NCBI GenBank assembly: GCA_017304475.1
Contig: JAFKKV010000032.1
Span: 59,249-123,248 of the forward strand
From: Hyphomicrobiales bacterium
Lineage (GTDB): Bacteria > Pseudomonadota > Alphaproteobacteria > Rhizobiales > Phreatobacteraceae
DNA length: 64,000 bases
Direction of reading: 5' to 3'
In this document: positions 18,277-27,403 of the stretch, in pieces
Position numbering within the stretch: position 1 is the first letter of the stretch
Layout of the letters: each line of letters starts with the position of its first letter
Notes under the pieces: model-generated
What the model was told of the DNA's origin: nothing
The model's database searches: none
What the model saw: the letters and a program-made list of their open reading frames with translations, nothing else
Made by a program: the position numbers and the translations under genes

Positions 18277-19068
18277 TCACTCCCCCGAACGTGCCAGCCC
18301 TGGAACATGGGCCAGGATGGAGCTGGCGAAACCGCCATCGACGCGGATCGCTTCGCCGGTGACATAACGCGCGTCGCGGCTTGCCAGGAACGCCACGACA
18401 TCGGCGACATCCTCGGGACGGCCGACTCTTTGGAGCGGCACGATCCTGTCCCGCAGTGCGGCGATGTCGGCATCTTGATAGATAGGCTCGGTCATCGGCG
18501 TGCGGATCATGCCGGGGCAAACGGCATTGACCCGGATGCCGGCCGGGCCCCATTCCTGCGCCAGTTGCCGGCACAGCATGATGAGCGCCGCCTTGGACGC
18601 GGAATAGGCGCCGTGTCCGACATGCGGTTCCAAGCCGGACATTGAGGCGATCGCCACATAGGCACCCCGGCTGCCGGCGAGCGCGGCACGGGCGGCCTGG
18701 GCGAGCAGCCAGGGCGCGCGGCTGTTGATCGCAAAGAGCCGGTCCCATTGGTCGAGCGCGAGGCCGGCAAGCGGCGCCGGCGCGGTGATGCCGGCATTGC
18801 AGACGAGCGTGTCGAGCCCGTCGCAGAAAGCCAGCGCCTCGTCGACGAGGCGCTGCGGCGTCGCAGGATCGGCAAGATCGCCGCTTACCGGCAGCACCCG
18901 GATGCCGAGCGCGGTGATCTCGGCGGCGATCGAAACCAGTTCGGCCGATGGCCGGTTGGCCGCAACGACGATCGCGGCATCCCTCGCCCGTGCCGCAGCG
19001 TCGCGAGCAAGCCGGAGCGCGATGGCACGGCCGATGCCACGACTGGCGCCGGTGATCAGCGCCTTCAT
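18277..19068 (-). CDS. SDR family oxidoreductase (last gene of the Liv/flavoprotein operon)
   Basis: 263 residues, classical SDR. TGASRGIG (6-13), NAG (91-93), S142, Y155 and K159 in HGAYSASKAA, and DGGF near the C-terminus are all present. The open frame extends far upstream, but residues before MKALITGAS are a shadow of the neighbouring genes; ATG 19068 overlaps the upstream stop by 4 bp. It is the promoter-distal gene of a nine-gene operon and likely oxidises a ring or side-chain hydroxyl, supplying the ketone on which the KstD-like flavoproteins could act (inference). Confidence 0.92.
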   Translation of the reverse strand: MKALITGASRGIGRAIALRLARDAAARARDAAIVVAANRPSAELVSIAAEITALGIRVLPVSGDLADPATPQRLVDEALAFCDGLDTLVCNAGITAPAPLAGLALDQWDRLFAINSRAPWLLAQAARAALAGSRGAYVAIASMSGLEPHVGHGAYSASKAALIMLCRQLAQEWGPAGIRVNAVCPGMIRTPMTEPIYQDADIAALRDRIVPLQRVGRPEDVADVVAFLASRDARYVTGEAIRVDGGFASSILAHVPGLARSGE

Positions 19069-19892
19069 GCCGCCGCCCGCCGGGCCGCTGCCGCGGCAAC
19101 CGTTGCTTTTGCCGCGGCAAGCGTCCGGCGCGCCCATTCCTCCGGGCCGAGCTGCGGCGCCCGGCTTTCGCTCGGCAATTCGACGCTGACGGGCAGGTCG
19201 GCGGGCAAGGTCGCGAACAGGCCGACGAGATCGATGCTGCCTTCGCCCGGCAACTGGCGTTCGCAGCGCGCGACATGGATCAGGTCCTCGACCGGCGCCG
19301 TGCCGGCCGGCCCATCGCAGATCTGGGCGTAATGCAGCCATTGGCGCGGGATCGCCGCGACATCGGCGAGCGTCGAATGCGACCGGCCATAATGCAGCCC
19401 ATCGACCAATACGCCGCCATTCGGCTGGTCGGCGCCGGCGACGATGCGCAAGGCGGAGGGTGCATCCGGCACCTTCGTCCAGGGCATGAATTCGAGATCG
19501 CAGGAGAGGCCGAAGGGCGCCGCGGCTTCGCAAAGCGCGGCGAAACTCGCGGTCATGCGGGCTTCGTCGGCCTCGTCGCCGGCCACCAGGATCGCCCTGG
19601 CGCCGAGCTTCTGCCCGACCTCGAAGAAGCGAAGGAAATGGTCCGGGTCGAAGCCTTCGCCGACCCGGATGATTTCCAGGTCGAAGACGCCGACGCCGGT
19701 ATCGGCGATCACGCTGAGCGTTTCGCGCAGGGCCGCCGGGTCCTCCATCAAGGGATAGGCCACGCCGCCCGGAGAGGCCGGCAGCAGGCGGATGCCGGCG
19801 AACTGATAGCCGGTCGCGGCCGCCACCTTGACGATCTCCGGTGGCGTCAAGGCGAGCACGGTCAGATGGGCGAGCGAATAGTCCGGCGTCAT
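19065..19892 (-). CDS. Sugar phosphate isomerase/epimerase-like TIM-barrel protein
   Basis: 275 residues of the xylose isomerase-like/AP endonuclease 2 fold. Probable metal ligands are E134 (CDLEF), D164 with H167 (LVDGLHYGRS), Q190 (HYAQICDG) and E238 (VSVELPS). The group includes isomerases, epimerases, inosose dehydratases and 3-dehydroshikimate dehydratases. In this operon, next to an AroE-like enzyme, a dehydratase or isomerase role on a cyclic polyol is reasonable but unproven. It overlaps the SDR gene by 4 bp and follows the NIPSNAP gene by 12 bp. Confidence 0.88.
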   Translation of the reverse strand: MTPDYSLAHLTVLALTPPEIVKVAAATGYQFAGIRLLPASPGGVAYPLMEDPAALRETLSVIADTGVGVFDLEIIRVGEGFDPDHFLRFFEVGQKLGARAILVAGDEADEARMTASFAALCEAAAPFGLSCDLEFMPWTKVPDAPSALRIVAGADQPNGGVLVDGLHYGRSHSTLADVAAIPRQWLHYAQICDGPAGTAPVEDLIHVARCERQLPGEGSIDLVGLFATLPADLPVSVELPSESRAPQLGPEEWARRTLAAAKATVAAAAARRAAA

Positions 19893-19904
19893 GGTCTCTC
19901 TCCC

Positions 19905-20519
19905 TCAGGCGAGCGGCGAGATCGCGGTGGGCAGGCCGATGGTCGACTGCATGTCGCCGGTCAGCCAGTCCGGTCCGCCCTTCGGCGGCCAGACGCCCTT
20001 GGCGACGGATTCGGCGCGCACGGCGGCACGCGCGTCGAGGCTCGCATAGGGCCAGATATGGGTGAAGCGCTGCGGCCCGTCGAGCGCATACATGGCGATG
20101 GTCAGGGGCGACAACTTGGCGCGTTCCGGCATGGCGGCCTCCCAGGCCGCGCTGGTCGGGCCGACGCCGCCGAGCTTCAGGGCATAGGTGCGGATCTCGT
20201 AGACGCCGCCGAATGCGCCCGGCGCCACCGGTGGCAGGAAGGAAAACGGCGCATAGCTCTCGAGGCGAAGGTGGCTCAGCGCCTCGCCGCAATGGAACGG
20301 ATTGGTCGTGCCGAGAGTGCGGCTCCGTTCCGCGGCGAGCTCGGCGGCGTCGGCGAAACCGCGCAGCACGATCAGCCGGTTGAGTTCGCCGATTTCGCTT
20401 GCCCAGCAGCCGAGCAGGCGGCCCTTGGCGGCCGGATCCTTCACATAGCTGTCGATGCCGGCAACCGCCTTGGCGGCGGTGCCGAGGCGAATGGCGAGCG
20501 TGGCGAGTTCATAGAGCAT
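19905..20519 (-). CDS. NIPSNAP family protein
   Basis: 204 residues containing two NIPSNAP-type ferredoxin-like half domains: YELATLAIRLGTAAKAV...LNRLIVLRGFAD (1-65) and GGVYEIRTYALKLGGVG...FTHIWPYASLDARAAVR (about 105-175). The family's biochemical role is unsettled; in bacterial catabolic operons such proteins accompany oxidoreductases. It lies between the flavoprotein genes and the TIM-barrel gene in one transcript. Confidence 0.87.
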   Translation of the reverse strand: MLYELATLAIRLGTAAKAVAGIDSYVKDPAAKGRLLGCWASEIGELNRLIVLRGFADAAELAAERSRTLGTTNPFHCGEALSHLRLESYAPFSFLPPVAPGAFGGVYEIRTYALKLGGVGPTSAAWEAAMPERAKLSPLTIAMYALDGPQRFTHIWPYASLDARAAVRAESVAKGVWPPKGGPDWLTGDMQSTIGLPTAISPLA

Positions 20520-20558
20520 GGGTCGGCTCCGGGGTTGAAGAGGGGCGATCGGGCGGTC

Positions 20559-22289
20559 TTAGTCGGGGTCTTGCGGCAGCGGCGTGCCACTGGCGTGATG
20601 GGCGGCGATGAAGCCGAAGGTCATGGCCGGGCCGAGCGTGATGCCGCCGCTCGGATAGTGGCCGCCCATGATGCTCGCCATGTCGTTGCCGACCGCATAG
20701 AGGCCGGTGACCGGCTGGCGGTCCGGGCCGAGCACGCGGGCATATTCATCGGTGACGAGGCCGGAAAAGGTGCCGAGGCTGCCGGCGACAACCTTCACCG
20801 CATAGAACGGCGCCTTGATGATCGGCGCGACGCTCGGGTTGAGCGGGTGCGCGGGCTCGCCCTGCACGCGGTTATAGGCGCTCTCGCCACGGTGAAAGAG
20901 CGGGTCGCGCCCCTCGGCCGCGTGGTGGTTATAGGCGGCGAGGGTTTCGCCGAGGCCGCGCGGGTCGATGCCGCAGGCCGCCGCGAGGTCTTCGATGGTC
21001 GCACCGCGCTTCAGGTAGCCGCTGGCGAGCCAGCGCCCGAGCGGGAAGGGGCGGGGCCTCGCATGCCCGAGCCCGTAGCGGCGCTGGAACCGGTGGTCGC
21101 AAATGAGCCAGGCTTCCGGCGCCTCACCCCCGGGCGTGGCGGCGAATAGCGCCGCCATCATGTCGTGATAGGAATCCGCCTCGTTGGTGAAGCGCCGGCC
21201 GTCGCGGCGCACCGCGATGAGCCCGGGCTTCGCCCGCTCCAGCAGATGCGGGAAATGGCCGAGGCTGCCGTCGGGACGCGGCACCAGCGACACCGGCGCC
21301 CAGGCGCCCGGCGAAGCGAGATTTCGGCTCACCGTGCCGCCCGCGCTCTCGCCGAGCCGCAGCCCGTCGCCGGTATTGCTCGCCGGTGCCGCGGACCAAT
21401 GCCCCCGGCCGGTCGGCGCATGGCTGAACAGCGCGGCCTTGCGCGCGATGTCATGGGGAAAGCCGCCGGCGGCCAGCACCACGCCGCGCTTCGCCCTGAT
21501 GGCGATCGCGCGGCCCTCTCGCGTCGCGCTGATGCCGATCACGGCATCGCCGTCGCGTATCAGCGCGCCGACCGGCGTGGCGGTCAGGATCCGCACCTTG
21601 AGGTCGTCGGCGGTTTTCAACAGTCCGGCGACCAGCGCATTGCCGTTGACGAGCTGCATGCCGCGCCCGCGCAGCGCGAGATCGCGGCCGTGGCGCAGGA
21701 GGCGTGCCGCGACATGGCGGAACGAGGCGAAGGATGTGGTGGCGTTCAGGAAATGCCTGACGTCGTCGCCGGCCGCGATGCCCATGCCGAAAGGCGAAAT
21801 CTCCGCCAGCGGCGGGCGCAGATCCTTGATCCGGGCGCCGAGCCTGCGACCGTCGAAGGGCGCGGCGCAGACCGAGCGTCCGCCGAGCGCCGCCGCGGGA
21901 TTGTCGCCGTGGAAATCCGGGATCGTATTGCCGGCGATGAAGGCGAGCGCACTGTGCTTCAGGAAGAAGGACACCATGCGCGGGCCCTGGTCCAGGAACG
22001 TCTCGACCAGGCGCGCGTCATAGCGGTTGCCGAGCTCGTGGCGCAGATAATCGCGCGGCCGCGCCGGATCCTCGTCGATGCCCGCGGCGAGCGCCAGCGG
22101 ATTGCGGGGTATCCAGAGCCAGCCGCCCGACCAGGCGCTGGTGCCGCCCAGGACCGGCTCCTTCTCGACCAGCACCACGTCCAGCCCAAGCCACGCTGCC
22201 GTCACCGCGGCCGAGAGCCCGGCGGCGCCCGATCCGACGACGACAAGGTCGCAATCGACCTCGTAGCTCTCTTGCTCCGGCATGGTCAT
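20559..22289 (-). CDS. KstD-like FAD-dependent desaturase 2 (fumarate reductase flavoprotein family)
   Basis: 576 residues. FAD motif CDLVVVGSGAAGLSAAVTAAWLG at the N-terminus, then VLVEKEPVLGGTSAWSGG; the C-terminus has APFYAVKVVAGSLGTFSGLVTD and GLYAVGNDMASIMGGHYPSGGITLGPAMTFGF, as in 3-ketosteroid 1-dehydrogenases and related desaturases. Family enzymes remove two hydrogens next to a ring ketone. It directly follows a paralogue, so two successive desaturations are suggested. The start is uncertain: ATG 22289 lies after the upstream stop; ATG 22319 would overlap it by 17 bp. Confidence 0.9.
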   Translation of the reverse strand: MTMPEQESYEVDCDLVVVGSGAAGLSAAVTAAWLGLDVVLVEKEPVLGGTSAWSGGWLWIPRNPLALAAGIDEDPARPRDYLRHELGNRYDARLVETFLDQGPRMVSFFLKHSALAFIAGNTIPDFHGDNPAAALGGRSVCAAPFDGRRLGARIKDLRPPLAEISPFGMGIAAGDDVRHFLNATTSFASFRHVAARLLRHGRDLALRGRGMQLVNGNALVAGLLKTADDLKVRILTATPVGALIRDGDAVIGISATREGRAIAIRAKRGVVLAAGGFPHDIARKAALFSHAPTGRGHWSAAPASNTGDGLRLGESAGGTVSRNLASPGAWAPVSLVPRPDGSLGHFPHLLERAKPGLIAVRRDGRRFTNEADSYHDMMAALFAATPGGEAPEAWLICDHRFQRRYGLGHARPRPFPLGRWLASGYLKRGATIEDLAAACGIDPRGLGETLAAYNHHAAEGRDPLFHRGESAYNRVQGEPAHPLNPSVAPIIKAPFYAVKVVAGSLGTFSGLVTDEYARVLGPDRQPVTGLYAVGNDMASIMGGHYPSGGITLGPAMTFGFIAAHHASGTPLPQDPD

Positions 22290-22302
22290 GGTCGGCAGGC
22301 CG

Positions 22303-24012
22303 TCAGCTGGTTTCGCCATGGAGGGCATGGCGAATGGCGCGATAGGCGAAGGTGATGGCGGGACCGATGGTGATGCCGGGGCCGGGATAGGTGCCGCCCA
22401 TGATCGACTGCATGTCGTTGCCGCAGGCATAGAGGTGGCGGATCGGCTGGTTGTCGCGGTCGACGACCTCGGCCTGCTCGTTGGTAACGAGGCCGTTCGC
22501 CGCGCCGATATCGCCGGGATAGAGCTTCACCGCATAGAAGGGCGCGGTGGCGATCGGGCCGAGCGTCGGGTTCGGCTGCTGGCCGGCATCGCCATTGACC
22601 CGGTGATAGGCGGTGGTGCCGCGGCCGAATTCGGTGTCGATGCCGGTCCGGGCATAGCCGTTCATCGCGGCGATGGTCTGGGCCAGCGCTTCGGCGTCGA
22701 TGCCAAGCTTGCCGGCAAGCGCGGCGATGGATGGCGCCTCCGTCAGATAGCCGTCGGCGAGGTAGGGCTTCAGCCCACGGCCGCCCGGCCGCACCATGCC
22801 GAGCCCGTATTTCCGCAAGGCTTCGGCATCGGTGATCAGGAAGGCGGGAATGCAGGGCGCCTGGGGATGGGTCTCGAACATGGCGCGCGAGAACAGGTGG
22901 TAGGAGACGGTTTCGTTGACGAAGCGGCGGCCGAGGCTGTTGACCGCCACCGTGCCGGGTTTGCTCCGGTCCAGGACGAAATGCGGGAATACCGCGGTTG
23001 AACCATCCGCGCGCTTGCGTATCGAGACCGGCGCCCAGAAGGCATTGTCGAGATTGCCTTCGCCGAAGCGGGCGCCGAGGCCGAGCGCCAGGTCCTGCAA
23101 CTCGCCGGTATGGCCTGGCGCGCCGGGGCTGAACTGCGGCGTCGGCTGGTGCAGCATTTCGGCGCGCCGCGTCTTGTGGCGGTTGAAGCCGCCCGACGCC
23201 ATGACCACGGCGGATCTCGCCGTGATATGCCGGGTCGTGCCCTGGCCGGCCAGCACGACGCCGGTGACCGTATCGCCCGCGGCGGTGAGTTCGGTGACCG
23301 ATGTCTCGAGCACGATATCGACCTGGCGTTTCCGCAATGTCAGCAGCATCCGGCCGATCAGCGCATTGCCCATGACCAGGCGCGTGCCGCGCGGTCCGCC
23401 CAGCCGGTCGAGCGCATAGCGGCCGAGGATCCTGGCCGCGTGGCGGAGCGAGGCGGTCGAGCGGGTCAGCTTCAGCAGATGGCCGATATCGGTGCGGTCG
23501 ACCATCATGCCGCCGAACAGGGTGAATTCCGGGATCGGCGGCCGCACCAGCGCCAGGGCCTCGCCGAGCTGCCGGCCGTCGAAGGGCAGGGGCTCCAGGG
23601 CGCGGCCGGTCAGCGTCGCGCCCTCGGCCTCCTGAACATAGTCGGGATGCAGCGCATAGGGCCGGAACCTGACGTCGGAACCGGCCTCGATCGCGGCGAT
23701 AGCCTTGGGCGCGCTGCGCAGGAAGGCCCGGCGCATGTCGAGCCGTGAATGGTTGCCGACGACATTGGTCAGGAACCGGTCGGCCTTTTCGAAACTGTCG
23801 CCGGAACCCTTGGCGTGATGGCTGTTCGGCGCCCAGGTGGTGGCGGCCGAAAGCGCCGTCGTGCCGCCGAGATAGTCCGTCCGCTCGACCAGCAGGACGC
23901 GCTTGTCCTCGATCGCGGCGAACAGGGCCGCCGCCATGCCGGCGCCGCCCGAGCCGATGACCACCACGTCATAGGTCGCGCCGTCCTGAAGGCTGTCGAG
24001 CTTGCCGATCAT
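22303..24012 (-). CDS. KstD-like FAD-dependent desaturase 1 (fumarate reductase flavoprotein family)
   Basis: 569 residues. Glycine-rich FAD motif YDVVVIGSGGAGMAAALFAAIEDKRVLLVE (residues 14-42), LGGTTALSAATTW, and a C-terminal block APFYAVKLYPGDIGAANGLVT...LYACGNDMQSIMGGTYPGPGITIGPAITFAY. The FYAVxxxPGDxG segment matches the part of KstD that carries the catalytic Tyr and Gly that polarise the substrate ketone. It overlaps the AroE-like gene by 4 bp. Likely role: alpha,beta-dehydrogenation of a cyclic ketone. The substrate need not be a steroid, since no steroid-ring genes are near. Confidence 0.92.
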   Translation of the reverse strand: MIGKLDSLQDGATYDVVVIGSGGAGMAAALFAAIEDKRVLLVERTDYLGGTTALSAATTWAPNSHHAKGSGDSFEKADRFLTNVVGNHSRLDMRRAFLRSAPKAIAAIEAGSDVRFRPYALHPDYVQEAEGATLTGRALEPLPFDGRQLGEALALVRPPIPEFTLFGGMMVDRTDIGHLLKLTRSTASLRHAARILGRYALDRLGGPRGTRLVMGNALIGRMLLTLRKRQVDIVLETSVTELTAAGDTVTGVVLAGQGTTRHITARSAVVMASGGFNRHKTRRAEMLHQPTPQFSPGAPGHTGELQDLALGLGARFGEGNLDNAFWAPVSIRKRADGSTAVFPHFVLDRSKPGTVAVNSLGRRFVNETVSYHLFSRAMFETHPQAPCIPAFLITDAEALRKYGLGMVRPGGRGLKPYLADGYLTEAPSIAALAGKLGIDAEALAQTIAAMNGYARTGIDTEFGRGTTAYHRVNGDAGQQPNPTLGPIATAPFYAVKLYPGDIGAANGLVTNEQAEVVDRDNQPIRHLYACGNDMQSIMGGTYPGPGITIGPAITFAYRAIRHALHGETS

Positions 24013-24830
24013 CCGCGTGCACTCGCGTCCGGGCCGGATCCGGCGAGCAGGAATTCCAGCATCAGCTGCTGCTCGGCCGAATACATGTCGCCGCCGACCG
24101 AAGTCTTGCAGCCGATCGCGCGGGCGGCTTCCACCATGGGCGAGACGGCGGGCGCGGTGATCACGCAGCCGACGAACATGTCGGGCGTGAAATGCTCGAC
24201 CAGAACCGGCAGGGGATCGCCGGGCCGCATGCCGGCGGGCGTCGCATTGGCGATGAGCGCGAAGCCGGCCGGATCGGGCGAGCCGAGCCTGACGGGCGTC
24301 GCCGTGACGGCGGCCAGCCGCTTGATCAGCGCATCGCGCCGCGTGCCGTCCTCGTCATGAATGGCGAGTTCGCTGACGCCGGCCTCGACCAGCGCCAGGG
24401 CAATGGCCGAGCCGGCGCCGCCGGCACCGACCAGCAAAGCGCGCTTGCCCTTGGGCTCGCCGCCCCGCGCGCGCATGCCGCCGACGAAGCCGAGCCCGTC
24501 GAACATCTCGCCGAACCAGCCGCCATCGGCCGTGCGCCTCAAGATGTTGACTGCGCCGAGGAAATGCGCCCGCTCGGTGGCGCTGGTGCAATGGGCATAA
24601 CAGGCGAATTTATGCGGCACGGTGACGATGATGCCGTCCATGTTCTGCGCCAGGCTCGCGCCGGCGAGCAGGTTCGGCAGGTCCTTCGGCGCGACATGGA
24701 TCGGCACGCAGAGCGCGTTGCGGCCATGCGCCGCGAAGGCCGCGCTCATGCCGGCCGGCGATTTCACCTGGGCGATCGGGTCGCCGACAATGATGTGGAG
24801 CCGGGTTGCTCCGTCGACTGTCACGGTCAT
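24009..24830 (-). CDS. Shikimate/quinate dehydrogenase-like protein (AroE family)
   Basis: 273 residues. AroE landmarks: GDPIAQVKSP (16-25), TVPHK with the catalytic Lys at 74, N95 in GAVNIL, D111 in FDGLGF, the nucleotide motif GAGGAG (135-140), and a C-terminal Gln in SAEQQLMLEF. The usual SxS carboxylate clamp reads VKS, so one Ser is lost; this suggests a substrate other than shikimate. The location in a catabolic operon also argues against aromatic amino acid biosynthesis. I chose ATG 24830 (GGAG 8 bases upstream) over a GTG at 24851. Confidence 0.87.
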   Translation of the reverse strand: MTVTVDGATRLHIIVGDPIAQVKSPAGMSAAFAAHGRNALCVPIHVAPKDLPNLLAGASLAQNMDGIIVTVPHKFACYAHCTSATERAHFLGAVNILRRTADGGWFGEMFDGLGFVGGMRARGGEPKGKRALLVGAGGAGSAIALALVEAGVSELAIHDEDGTRRDALIKRLAAVTATPVRLGSPDPAGFALIANATPAGMRPGDPLPVLVEHFTPDMFVGCVITAPAVSPMVEAARAIGCKTSVGGDMYSAEQQLMLEFLLAGSGPDASARG

Positions 24831-24871
24831 GCTTGATGCTCCATCGCTCACGCGGGCTGTCGGGTCCGGCT

Positions 24872-27403
24872 TCAGTGTACGGGTTCGGGCGTCGGTTCGG
24901 CCTGGACGACGCCGAGCAGGCGCGCCTGCAGCTTGTGGTCCTGTTCGAGCAGCGCGGCGTCGCCGTCGAAGGCGACGCGGCCATTGACCAGCACATAGGC
25001 CCGGTCGACCATCGGCAGCACGGTTTCGGCATGGTGCTCGACGATGACCATGGCGACCTTGCCGCGCAACCGCACCAGCGCCTCCATCACCTCCTTGACG
25101 ACGGCGGGCGCCAGGCCCTCGAAGGGCTCGTCGAGCAGGATCAGCTTGCTCGGCATGACCAGGGCACGGGCGATCGCCGCCATCTGACGCTCGCCGCCGG
25201 ACAGGCTTTCGGCCTTGGCGCGCTGGCGCGTCTTCAGGCGCGGGAACAGCTCGAACACGTCGTCGAAGGAGAGCCCGCCCGGCCGCGCGGCGATCTGCAG
25301 GTTCTCCATGACGGTCAGGTTGGGGAACAGCCGCCGGCCCTCCGGCACCAGGGAGATGCCGAGGCGGTTGATCTCATAGGTTCTGGCCACCGTGATGTCG
25401 GTGCCGTCGAAACGCATCGTGCCGGAGCTTATCGCCAGGCTTCCGGTCAGCGCGCGCAGCGTCGTGGTCTTGCCGACGCCGTTGCGGCCGAGCAGGGCCA
25501 CCGCCTCGCCCTCGCGGACGATCAGGCTGAGATCGTCGAGCACCGAGGAGCCGCCGTAACCGACCGCGATATTCTCCACCACCAGCAGCGGCTTCGACGC
25601 CGTCGTATCGGTGCGCGCGACGGCCGGCGCCGCGGCCACGGCCTCGCCATCCTTGGCCGCGCCGAGATAGGCGGCGATGACCTCCGGATTGGAGCCGACC
25701 TCGGCCGGCGGGCCATCGGCGATGAGGCGGCCCTGATGCAGCACGGTGATCCGGTCCGACAGCGCCAGCACCCGGTCGATGTCGTGCTCGATCAGCAGCA
25801 CGGCGTGCCGGTCGGCAAGCTTGCGGATCAGCGCCGCCACCACCTGGCGGTCGGCTTCGGCAAGGCCTGCGAGCGGCTCGTCGAGCAGCAGCAGCTTGCA
25901 GTCGGTGGCGAGCGTCACGGCGATTTCCAGGAGCCGCTTGGCGCCATGCGGCAGGTTGATGCAAGGCTCGGCCGCCTGGTCGGCGAGGCCGACCGCATCG
26001 AGGATCGACCAGGTCCGGTCGTTGATCCCGGTGAGATCATAGGCGTCGCGGATGAGCCCGCTGATGCCGTGGCGCTGCGCCTGCACCGCGACCCGGACAT
26101 TCTCGAACACGGTGAGGTTCGGGAAGATCGACAGGATCTGGAACGACCGGCTGATGCCGAGGCGCGCCCGCGCATACATCGGCAAGCCCGTGATGTCCCG
26201 GTCCTGGAAGGTGATGCTGCCGCTGTTCGGCGGCAGCACGCCGGTCAGCATGTTGAAGAAGGTGGTCTTGCCGGCGCCGTTCGGCCCGATGATGCTGTGC
26301 AGTCGGAACGGCAGGACGTCGAGGTCGATATCTTTGGCCGTGACCAGGCTGCCGAAGCTCTTGCTCAAGGCCCGGACCGACAGGATCGGCCTGTCGGCAT
26401 CGACCTTGATCGAGGCGCTTTCGTAGGGCGCGATCACGGCGGGGCGCTGCGGGATCGCCGCGCGCGTCAGGGTCCAGCGCTCGCGGCGCAGGAGCCTTTG
26501 GGCGAGGCCCTGAATGCCTTCCGGCGACAGCAGCGCGAAGGCGATGATGATGGGAGCGAAGATCAGCCACCAGTTCTCGGTCAGCGCCGAGAGCCGGTTC
26601 TCCAGCACGATGAAGGCGATGGCGCCCCAGAGCGGCCCGAGGAAATGGTGGACGCCGCCGAGCACGGTCATCAGCAGGGGATCGCCGGCATGCTGCCAGC
26701 TGAGATTATTGGCATAGACGCCCTGCAGCATCAGCGTCAGCAGTCCGCCGGCATAACCGATCACGCCGGCCATCAGGGTGAACGAGCCGAGCTTGATCCA
26801 ATAGGTGTTGTAGCCGAGGCTCGCGGCGCGCTGCTCATTGTCGCGCACCGCCTGCAGCACGCGGCCGAAGGGGGCATGCACCAGCCGCCAGAGGAACCAA
26901 AGGCCTGCGACCACGCTCGCCACCGTGAAGACATGGAAGGCCATGTCGCTGCCGAAGGACGGCCGGGGAATGCCCTGGATGCCGTTCTCGCCGCCGGTGA
27001 CGCTGGTCCATTTGAACGCGAGTTCGAAAGCGATTTGGGAGAATGCGAGGGTGAGCAGCGAGAAATAGAGACCGCGGCGCCTGAGAATGATCAGGCCCAT
27101 GGCGAGCGCCATGACCATGGAGAAGACGACCGACAGCACCAGGGCGGCGAATTCATTGCCGACCACGCTGACGATGGCGAAGGCGAGCGCATAGCTGGCG
27201 CAGCCGAAAAACACCGAGGCGCCGAACGGCACCAGGCCGGTATAGCCGATCAACAGGTTCACGCCGGCGCCGTAGAGCGCATAGATGGCGATCTGGGTGA
27301 CCAGCGAGATCGGGGCGCCGAGCGCGGTCCAGAGCACGGACAGCCCGGCCAGGACGACGGCGGCCCAGAGGACCGGATGGGTCAGGAGCGAGCGGGCCTT
27401 CAT
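24872..27403 (-). CDS. Triple-fusion branched-chain/aromatic ABC transporter: LivM permease-LivG-LivF
   Basis: 843 residues in one frame. Residues 1-300 are a LivM-type permease with about eight to ten helices (YALYGAGVNLLIGYTGLVPFG; GGENGIQGIPRP). Residues 340-580 are a LivG ATPase (Walker A GPNGAGKT 373-380, signature LPHGAKR 484-490, Walker B LLLLDEP 504-510). Residues 605-835 are a LivF ATPase (GRNGVGKT 639-646, LSGGE 734-738, LILLDEP 754-760). Ala/Thr-rich linkers join them. LivM-LivG fusions are known; a single chain with both ATPases is less usual. It overlaps LivH by 4 bp and completes the importer with it and the receptor. Confidence 0.93.
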   Translation of the reverse strand: MKARSLLTHPVLWAAVVLAGLSVLWTALGAPISLVTQIAIYALYGAGVNLLIGYTGLVPFGASVFFGCASYALAFAIVSVVGNEFAALVLSVVFSMVMALAMGLIILRRRGLYFSLLTLAFSQIAFELAFKWTSVTGGENGIQGIPRPSFGSDMAFHVFTVASVVAGLWFLWRLVHAPFGRVLQAVRDNEQRAASLGYNTYWIKLGSFTLMAGVIGYAGGLLTLMLQGVYANNLSWQHAGDPLLMTVLGGVHHFLGPLWGAIAFIVLENRLSALTENWWLIFAPIIIAFALLSPEGIQGLAQRLLRRERWTLTRAAIPQRPAVIAPYESASIKVDADRPILSVRALSKSFGSLVTAKDIDLDVLPFRLHSIIGPNGAGKTTFFNMLTGVLPPNSGSITFQDRDITGLPMYARARLGISRSFQILSIFPNLTVFENVRVAVQAQRHGISGLIRDAYDLTGINDRTWSILDAVGLADQAAEPCINLPHGAKRLLEIAVTLATDCKLLLLDEPLAGLAEADRQVVAALIRKLADRHAVLLIEHDIDRVLALSDRITVLHQGRLIADGPPAEVGSNPEVIAAYLGAAKDGEAVAAAPAVARTDTTASKPLLVVENIAVGYGGSSVLDDLSLIVREGEAVALLGRNGVGKTTTLRALTGSLAISSGTMRFDGTDITVARTYEINRLGISLVPEGRRLFPNLTVMENLQIAARPGGLSFDDVFELFPRLKTRQRAKAESLSGGERQMAAIARALVMPSKLILLDEPFEGLAPAVVKEVMEALVRLRGKVAMVIVEHHAETVLPMVDRAYVLVNGRVAFDGDAALLEQDHKLQARLLGVVQAEPTPEPVH

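Noticed and set aside
17724..18362. Opposed 151-165 codon frames in the 17.7-18.4 kb gap
   Set aside because: Both strands open only because of GC bias; Arg/Ser/Ala-rich, no motif, and they overlap one another.
19069..20292. N-terminal extension of the SDR frame (up to 671 aa), suggesting a fusion
   Set aside because: The extension is an Arg-rich shadow of the TIM-barrel and NIPSNAP genes; the SDR begins with its own ATG at 19068 in a 4 bp overlap.
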